Positions 5,498 to 9,748 of a stretch of DNA of 9,748 nt are shown piece after piece. This DNA comes from Candidatus Merdimorpha stercoravium (GTDB lineage Bacteria; Bacteroidota; Bacteroidia; Flavobacteriales; UBA1820): positions 1 through 9,748 of the forward strand of contig DVLY01000105.1 of NCBI GenBank assembly GCA_018715295.1, read 5' to 3'. Each line of letters begins with the position of its first letter. The stretch's first letter is position 1. A program made the translations under genes and the position numbers. The notes beneath the pieces are model-generated. The model saw only the letters and a program-made list of their open reading frames with translations. It ran no database searches and was not told where the DNA came from.

Positions 5498-6838
5498 TTG
5501 GACATACTGATACGCATTCTTCAACTGCTGCTCTCGCTCACCATCCTGGTGACCATTCACGAATTGGGCCACTACCTGGCCGCCAAAGCCTTCGGAGCGC
5601 GGGTCGATAAGTTCTACATCTTTTTCAACCCCCGTTTTTCGCTCTTCAAGAAGAAAATCGGCGAAACCGAATACGGCATCGGCTGGCTGCCGCTGGGCGG
5701 ATATTGCAAGATCGCCGGCATGGTGGACGAATCGATGGACACCGAAGCGCTCAAGAGCGAACCCCAACCTTGGGAATACCGCTCCAAACCCGCTTGGCAA
5801 CGCCTGATCATCATCGTGGCCGGCGTAGTGATGAACGTGCTGCTGGCCTGGTTCATCTACTCGATGATGACCTACAAATACGGCGAGACGTACATCGCCA
5901 CCCGCGACGTAAAAGACGGGATCGCCATCACGGATTCGACGCTGGCCTCCACCATCGGGCTGCGTCCCGGCGACCGCATCGTGTCGATCGACGGCAAGGA
6001 ATACGAGAATTTCTTCGATACATATTCGGCCGTCCTGCTCGGCTCGCAACTCACCGTGCAACGCCAGGGACGCGACACTACGCTGACGATCCCCGTGGAT
6101 TTCATCGACACGTTCAAGGACTACAACTCCCCGTACTTCTACTACCCGCGCGTACCGATGATCGTTGCCACGGTGCCCGACTCGTCCATCAACGCCCATT
6201 GCGGCCTGCGGCCCGGCGACCGCATCGTGTCGGTATCGGGAACGCCGGTGCCCTTTTTCGACCAGGCGAAGGAAGTCCTCCGCTCGCACTCCTCGGGCGA
6301 GGTCCTGCTGGAAGTCCACCGGGCCGACACCACCCTGTTCCTGGGGGCCAAAGTATCGCCGCAGGGTCTGCTGGGCATCATCAACGACCTCTCCCCCCAG
6401 ACGCTGATCCGGCTGGAGATCCTCCCCGTTACGGAAAAACAGTACGGCTTTTTCGCCGCGCTGGGACGGGGCGTGGGGGTTACCGGCGAGAAGATCGCCA
6501 ATTACTGGGCTCAGGTCAAGAAACTGGTCAATCCCGAAAGCGGCGCATACAAGAGCGTGGGCAGCGTCATCACGATGGGCAGCCTTTTCCCGCCCGTATG
6601 GGATTGGACAGCTTTTTGGCAACTGACGGCCTTTCTGTCCATCATGCTGGCGGTGATCAACATCCTGCCGATCCCGGCCTTGGACGGAGGACACGCCGTC
6701 TTTATCCTCTACGAGATGATCACCCGGCGGCAGCCTTCGGAAAAGGTGCTCGAATGGGCGCAAATGGTAGGCTTCGTCCTCCTGATCCTGATCATGGTGC
6801 TGGCCTTCGGCAACGACATCCTGCGGCTGTTCCAGTAG
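5498..6838 (+). CDS. rseP: RseP-type site-2 intramembrane zinc metalloprotease
   Basis: This inner-membrane protease cuts transmembrane segments, classically of anti-sigma factors after a first periplasmic cut, and can also clear signal-peptide remnants. With TTG 5498 as start the protein has 446 residues, the usual RseP size, and begins MDILIRILQLLLSLTILVTI, the first membrane helix. Zinc motif HELGH is at 21-25 and the PLGGYCKI block at 65-72. Two PDZ domains follow (about 139-200 and 221-285, each with GLRPGDRIVS), then NILPIPALDGGH, whose Asp396 is the third zinc ligand, and a last membrane helix. An in-frame TTG at 5420 would add 26 residues but lies upstream of the -7 box and lacks family similarity, so I reject it. 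The gene appears to have its own promoter. No sigma or anti-sigma gene is nearby, so the substrate is unknown. Confidence 0.95.
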   Translation: MDILIRILQLLLSLTILVTIHELGHYLAAKAFGARVDKFYIFFNPRFSLFKKKIGETEYGIGWLPLGGYCKIAGMVDESMDTEALKSEPQPWEYRSKPAWQRLIIIVAGVVMNVLLAWFIYSMMTYKYGETYIATRDVKDGIAITDSTLASTIGLRPGDRIVSIDGKEYENFFDTYSAVLLGSQLTVQRQGRDTTLTIPVDFIDTFKDYNSPYFYYPRVPMIVATVPDSSINAHCGLRPGDRIVSVSGTPVPFFDQAKEVLRSHSSGEVLLEVHRADTTLFLGAKVSPQGLLGIINDLSPQTLIRLEILPVTEKQYGFFAALGRGVGVTGEKIANYWAQVKKLVNPESGAYKSVGSVITMGSLFPPVWDWTAFWQLTAFLSIMLAVINILPIPALDGGHAVFILYEMITRRQPSEKVLEWAQMVGFVLLILIMVLAFGNDILRLFQ

Positions 6839-6930
6839 CTTTCCCGGGACGCCCCCCGAGGTTTTCCGCCTTGAAATAGCCCGGAGGCAAAAAATCGCGC
6901 CGGAATTAGGATATATCGAAAAAATAATAG

Positions 6931-6938
6931 TAAATTTG
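6931..6938 (+). promoter_or_regulatory. -7 promoter box (TAAATTTG) for the rplM operon
   Basis: TAAATTTG fits the TAnnTTTG -7 consensus, with a weak -33-like TTAG at 6906-6909 (spacer 21 nt). It lies 54 nt before the rplM ATG. The region 6839-6930 otherwise shows no gene; it has some G+C-rich partial pairings (CCGGG 6844-6848 with CCCGG 6880-6884) but no T-tailed terminator. Confidence 0.65.
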
Positions 6939-6941
6939 CAC

Positions 6942-6958
6942 TCCCCGAAAAGCGGGGA
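6942..6958 (+). promoter_or_regulatory. Hairpin at the 5' end of the rplM leader
   Basis: TCCCCG (6942-6947) pairs perfectly with CGGGGA (6953-6958) around the loop AAAAG. It starts about where transcription should begin after the -7 box and is followed by an A+T-rich stretch up to the ATG. It could protect the mRNA 5' end or be part of an L13 feedback site; both are inference. Confidence 0.5.
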
Positions 6959-6992
6959 TATGAGTATATTTTAACATATTTAAGTACAAGTA

Positions 6993-7448
6993 ATGAACAC
7001 ACTGAGTTACAGAACAGTTTCGGTAAACAAAGAAGCAGCCGACAAAAAGTGGGTTCTGGTCGATGCAGAAGGCCAGCCGCTGGGACGTCTCGCTTCGAAG
7101 GTTGCCAACATAGCCCGGGGCAAGTACAAAACGTGCTATACGCCCAACATGGACTGTGGCGACAACGTCGTTATCATTAATGCCGGCAAGATTGTTCTCA
7201 CGGGCAAAAAGATGGACGGGAAGGTTTACACCCGTTACACCGGTTACCCGGGAGGACAGCGCACCCTCACCGCTCGCGAAGTGATGAGCAAGGACGCTAC
7301 CCGTCTGGTGCGCTTCGCCCTGAAAGGCATGTTGCCCAAAAACCGCTTGGGCGCTGCGCTGATGAAGAACATCTTCATCTACGAAGGCCCCGAACACCAG
7401 CAGCAGGCACAAAAACCCGTATTAATCAACCTTAACGACATCAAGTAA
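6993..7448 (+). CDS. rplM: 50S ribosomal protein L13 (uL13)
   Basis: L13 is an early-assembling protein of the large ribosomal subunit that binds 23S rRNA. The 151-residue product shows the family core: KWVLVDAEGQPLGRLAS (19-35), the basic GKYKTCYTPNMDCGDNVVIINA (43-64), GKKMDGKVYTRYTGYPGG (71-88) and AVKGMLPKNRLG-like FALKGMLPKNRLG before the C-terminus. The length is close to the usual 140-150. Codon choice is strongly regular, as expected for a highly expressed gene. ATG 6993 follows an A+T-rich leader without a Shine-Dalgarno sequence. The stop TAA directly abuts the rpsI ATG (0 nt gap), so L13 and S9 are translated from one message, an arrangement conserved across bacteria. Confidence 0.98.
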   Translation: MNTLSYRTVSVNKEAADKKWVLVDAEGQPLGRLASKVANIARGKYKTCYTPNMDCGDNVVIINAGKIVLTGKKMDGKVYTRYTGYPGGQRTLTAREVMSKDATRLVRFALKGMLPKNRLGAALMKNIFIYEGPEHQQQAQKPVLINLNDIK

Positions 7449-7835
7449 ATGGCAACCATCCACACCATCGGGCGCCGTAAGACTTCCGTAGCCCGCGTTT
7501 ACCTCTCCGAAGGAAAAGGCGAAATCACGGTCAACAAACGCCCTGCAGCCGAGTATTTCCCCACGGAACTGCTGCGCGTCAAACTCGATCAGCCCTTCGA
7601 ACTCACCGACACCAAAGGTACTTTCGACGTAGTAGCTACGGTCGAAGGTGGCGGTATCACCGGTCAGGTCGAAGCGATCCGCCTGGGTATCTCCCGCGCT
7701 CTGTGCGAGGTGAACCCCGAGTACCGTGCCAAGCTCAAACCCGAAGGCCTGCTGATGCGCGACCCGCGTATGGTCGAGCGCAAAAAGTTCGGCCAGAAGA
7801 AAGCTCGCCGTCGTTTCCAGTTCTCCAAACGTTAA
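7449..7835 (+). CDS. rpsI: 30S ribosomal protein S9 (uS9)
   Basis: S9 belongs to the head of the small subunit, and its C-terminal tail reaches the P-site tRNA anticodon. The 128-residue product has the N-terminal [12 protein letters not shown] (8-19), the central [19 protein letters not shown] and the basic tail ending in RRRFQFSKR, whose final Lys-Arg is the conserved tRNA-contacting end. Length is standard. It begins immediately after the rplM stop. About 190 nt of leader follows before rpsB, with no clear T-tailed terminator, so readthrough into rpsB is possible. Confidence 0.98.
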   Translation: MATIHTIGRRKTSVARVYLSEGKGEITVNKRPAAEYFPTELLRVKLDQPFELTDTKGTFDVVATVEGGGITGQVEAIRLGISRALCEVNPEYRAKLKPEGLLMRDPRMVERKKFGQKKARRRFQFSKR

Positions 7836-7891
7836 TCCGGAGGATATTCTCACCTATTTTTTCAATCAAGTTCTGTTACTCATACTTAATA

Positions 7892-8008
7892 GTGCAAGAT
7901 TAGTTTAGTATCCAAACCGGCAAGACTCCGCAGGAGAAAGGGGAAAAACGCCGCCCGGCGGGCTACTTGCAGGTTGCACGAGTTAAAGCTAACAGAAGGT
8001 AAACTAAT
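7892..8008 (+). promoter_or_regulatory. Structured leader of rpsB with predicted pseudoknot
   Basis: Three helices can form together. P1 is GTGCAA 7892-7897 with TTGCAC 7974-7979. P2 is CCGGCAAG 7917-7924 with CTTGCAGG 7966-7973 (one G-A mismatch), stacked directly on P1 along the 3' strand. ATTAGTTTA 7899-7907 is exactly complementary to TAAACTAAT 8000-8008 and crosses P1 as a pseudoknot. Inside P2 are CTCC-GCA-GGAG (7926-7936) and a G+C hairpin (CGCC 7949-7952 with GGCG 7957-7960). The crossing helix ends 20 nt before the rpsB ATG. This looks like a ribosomal-protein leader through which S2 could repress rpsB-tsf, as S2 does in E. coli. The pairings are seen; the function is inferred. No good TAnnTTTG box is visible in 7836-7891 (closest TATTTTTT at 7855). 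Confidence 0.6.
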
Positions 8009-8028
8009 TACAAAAGAAAACAACAAAA

Positions 8029-8820
8029 ATGGCACAGACTATCGATATCCAGGAGTTGCTCGAGGCAGGCGTACATTTCGGCCACCTGACCCGCAAATGG
8101 CACCCCAAAATGGCTCCCTACATCTTTATGGAGCGCAACGGCATCCACATCATCGACCTGCACAAGACCGCAGCCAAGATGGAGGAAGCCGGCGAAGCAA
8201 TGAAGAAGATCGCTGCTTCGGGCCGCAAGATCATGTTCGTAGCCACCAAGAAGCAGGCCAAGGAGATCGTCTCCGAACTCGCCTCCAAAATGGGAATGCC
8301 CTACATCACCGAACGTTGGCCCGGCGGTATGCTCACCAACTTCGTTACCATCCGCAAAGCCGTCAAGAAAATGTCGGCCATCGACCGCATGAAGACCGAC
8401 GGCACGTTCGACACGCTGTCCAAACGCGAAAAACTCCAGATCGAGCGTACGCGTGAAAACCTGGAAAAGAACCTGGGTTCCATCGCCGACATGACCCGTC
8501 TGCCGGGAGCCATCTTCGTGGTGGACGCCATGCACGAACACATCGCCGTCAGCGAAGCCCACAAGCTGGGCATCCCGGTATTCGCCATGGTAGATACCAA
8601 CACGGACCCCACGAGCGTGGATTTCGCTATCCCGGCCAACGACGATGCTTCCAAGTCCATCCAGAAGATCGTTTCCTACCTCTACGAATGCATCGTAGAA
8701 GGCCTGGCCGAGCGCAAGAGCCAGAAGGAAGAAGCCGACGCCAAAGCCGCTGAAGCCCCCAAAGCCGAAGCTGCTGCTCCGGCCCAGGAAGCTCCCAAGG
8801 CGGAAGAGAAAGCCGAGTAA
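8029..8820 (+). CDS. rpsB: 30S ribosomal protein S2 (uS2)
   Basis: S2 binds late to the small subunit between head and body, is needed for S1 recruitment in many bacteria, and is a known autoregulator of its own operon in E. coli. The 263-residue product carries the family signatures LLEAGVHFGHLTRKWHPKM (10-28), RWPGGMLTNFVTIRK (96-110), and the long block from LPGAIFVVDAMHE (158-170) through GIPVFAMVDTNTDP (181-194) to IPANDDASKSI. After residue 228 comes a low-complexity tail rich in Ala, Glu and Lys (PKAEAAAPAQEAPKAEEKAE), an extension common in Bacteroidetes S2 and probably disordered. The start ATG lies in an A-rich context (CAACAAAAATG) without Shine-Dalgarno. tsf follows after 28 nt, the conserved rpsB-tsf pair. 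Confidence 0.98.
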   Translation: MAQTIDIQELLEAGVHFGHLTRKWHPKMAPYIFMERNGIHIIDLHKTAAKMEEAGEAMKKIAASGRKIMFVATKKQAKEIVSELASKMGMPYITERWPGGMLTNFVTIRKAVKKMSAIDRMKTDGTFDTLSKREKLQIERTRENLEKNLGSIADMTRLPGAIFVVDAMHEHIAVSEAHKLGIPVFAMVDTNTDPTSVDFAIPANDDASKSIQKIVSYLYECIVEGLAERKSQKEEADAKAAEAPKAEAAAPAQEAPKAEEKAE

Positions 8821-8848
8821 TCTTTTAACCTCTTAATCCTGAAAAAAA

Positions 8849-9682
8849 ATGGCAAATATAACCGCTGCAGACGTAAACAAACTGCGCCAACAGACCGGCG
8901 CCGGGATGATGGACTGCAAAAAAGCGCTGGTAGAGGCCGATGGCGACTTTGAGAAAGCCATCGAAGTCCTGCGCAAAAAAGGCCAGAAAGTCGCTGCCAA
9001 CCGCGCCGACCGCACCTCGGCCGAAGGAGCCGTCATCGCCGTGCTCAACGACGAGGCTACCAAAGGCGCTATCGTGGCACTGAACTGCGAAACGGACTTC
9101 GTGGGCAAGAACGAAGGCTTTGTCGCCCTGGCACGCGAATTGGCCCAGACAGCCCTGAATTGCGATGCCGCTACGGTAGAAGACTTTCTGAAAGTTCCCT
9201 TCAAGGGCGGCCTGACGGTCGGTGAAAAACTGATCGAACAGACGGGTGTGATCGGCGAAAAGCTCGAAATCAGCAACCTGTCCCGGTTGGAAGCTCCGCT
9301 GGTAGGCGCCTACATCCACAACGGCAACAAACTCGCTACCTTGGTGGGTCTTTCGGCCAACGTGGAGGGCGCCAAGGAAGCCGCTCACAATGTAGCCATG
9401 CAGGCTGCCGCCATGAACCCCATCGCTCTGGATGAGACGAAGGTTGCCAAGGAAGTGATCGAGAAAGAGATCGAGATCGCCAAGGAACTCCTCCGCAAGG
9501 AAGGGAAACCTGAAGCCATGCTCGACAACATCGCCAAAGGCAAGCTCAACCGCTTCTTCAAGGACAACACCCTGGTTCACCAGGAGTACATCATGGACAA
9601 CAAAGTATCGGTTGCCCAGTACGTGGCTTCGGTAAACAAAGACCTGAAAGTGGTCGGTTTCGTCCGCGTAACCATCGCTTAA
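8849..9682 (+). CDS. tsf: Translation elongation factor Ts (EF-Ts)
   Basis: EF-Ts is the cytoplasmic guanine-nucleotide exchange factor that recharges EF-Tu by displacing GDP. The 277-residue product begins with the UBA-like N-terminal domain (about 1-50) including LRQQTGAGMMDCKKAL (12-27). It then has the EF-Tu-contacting ETDFVGKNEGF (81-91, with the critical TDF motif), the dimerisation subdomains (about 140-220) and the C-terminal module with LNRFFKDNTLVHQEYI and a final KDLKVVGFVRVTIA. Length is close to E. coli EF-Ts (283), shorter than some Bacteroidetes members. The gene is complete in the window, preceded by an A-rich start context (CTGAAAAAAAATG), 28 nt after rpsB, and almost certainly co-transcribed with it. 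Confidence 0.98.
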   Translation: MANITAADVNKLRQQTGAGMMDCKKALVEADGDFEKAIEVLRKKGQKVAANRADRTSAEGAVIAVLNDEATKGAIVALNCETDFVGKNEGFVALARELAQTALNCDAATVEDFLKVPFKGGLTVGEKLIEQTGVIGEKLEISNLSRLEAPLVGAYIHNGNKLATLVGLSANVEGAKEAAHNVAMQAAAMNPIALDETKVAKEVIEKEIEIAKELLRKEGKPEAMLDNIAKGKLNRFFKDNTLVHQEYIMDNKVSVAQYVASVNKDLKVVGFVRVTIA

Positions 9683-9703
9683 ACGAAGAAACGATAGATT
9701 TCT

Positions 9704-9735
9704 AAAAAAAGGGCGTTCTTTCACCGAGAAGCCTT
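9704..9735 (-). terminator. Possible terminator for a minus-strand transcript
   Basis: Read on the minus strand, AAGG/CCTT (9732-9735 with 9709-9712) and TTCT/AGAA (9727-9730 with 9716-9719), separated by a small internal loop, form a hairpin followed by a run of T (complement of the A run 9704-9710). It would end a convergent gene lying beyond the window. On the + strand it has no T-tail. A weak hairpin, AGAAA 9687-9691 with TTTCT 9699-9703, lies just after the tsf stop. Confidence 0.35.
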
Positions 9736-9748
9736 AAAACAGTGCAAC

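Noticed and set aside
5210..6763. A 517-residue minus-strand open frame opposite recO and rseP
   Set aside because: It crosses the intergenic promoter region, has a composition rich in Arg, Asp, Gly and His, and shows no recognisable domain; it is a shadow of the real genes.
6844..6895. G+C-rich pairing after rseP considered as a terminator
   Set aside because: CCGGG 6844-6848 can pair with CCCGG 6880-6884 and GCCTT with GAGGC nearby, but the stems are short and followed by A, not T, so there is no support for an intrinsic terminator.
7974..8456. A 160-residue + strand frame overlapping the rpsB start
   Set aside because: It is out of frame with S2, overlaps the first half of rpsB and encodes an Arg/His/Pro-rich sequence typical of a shifted frame.

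Overview
The window looks like a chromosomal core region from a G+C-rich member of the Bacteroidota. A gut Alistipes-like (Rikenellaceae) bacterium is my best guess, but that is inference. The evidence is: promoter -7 boxes of the form TAnnTTTG, gene starts without Shine-Dalgarno sequences but with A-rich stretches before the ATG, a TonB-dependent receptor with an N-terminal carboxypeptidase-regulatory-like domain, and the gene order rplM-rpsI-rpsB-tsf. All ten genes are on the + strand. I see no insertion sequence, phage gene, tRNA, rRNA or CRISPR array.

Layout: (1) 1-387, the 3' end of a TPR-protein gene, followed 31 nt later by ribH (riboflavin pathway). (2) 935-1013, a clear TPP riboswitch, followed by a leader that can fold over the start codon of a TonB-dependent outer-membrane receptor (1108-3474). 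The riboswitch marks this receptor as a likely thiamine uptake protein. (3) 3529-5412, a small FlK-like hot-dog thioesterase, a PlsC-type acyltransferase and recO; the last two overlap by four bases. (4) 5498-6838, the RseP/site-2-type intramembrane protease with its own promoter and a TTG start. (5) 6993-9682, the translation block rplM-rpsI-rpsB-tsf.

The genes are ordinary and I find no new protein system. The most interesting signals are in the RNA leaders. The roughly 190-nt leader of rpsB can form a nested helix plus a 9-bp crossing (pseudoknot) helix close to the start codon, which fits an autoregulatory ribosomal-protein leader. The leader after the TPP riboswitch contains a chain of mutually exclusive hairpins, the last of which buries the receptor start codon. 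All three recognisable -7 promoter boxes lie on or next to perfect inverted repeats.

Functionally, the window combines cofactor supply (riboflavin synthesis, thiamine import), envelope and lipid work (PlsC, RseP, the receptor), DNA repair (RecO) and translation (L13, S9, S2, EF-Ts).
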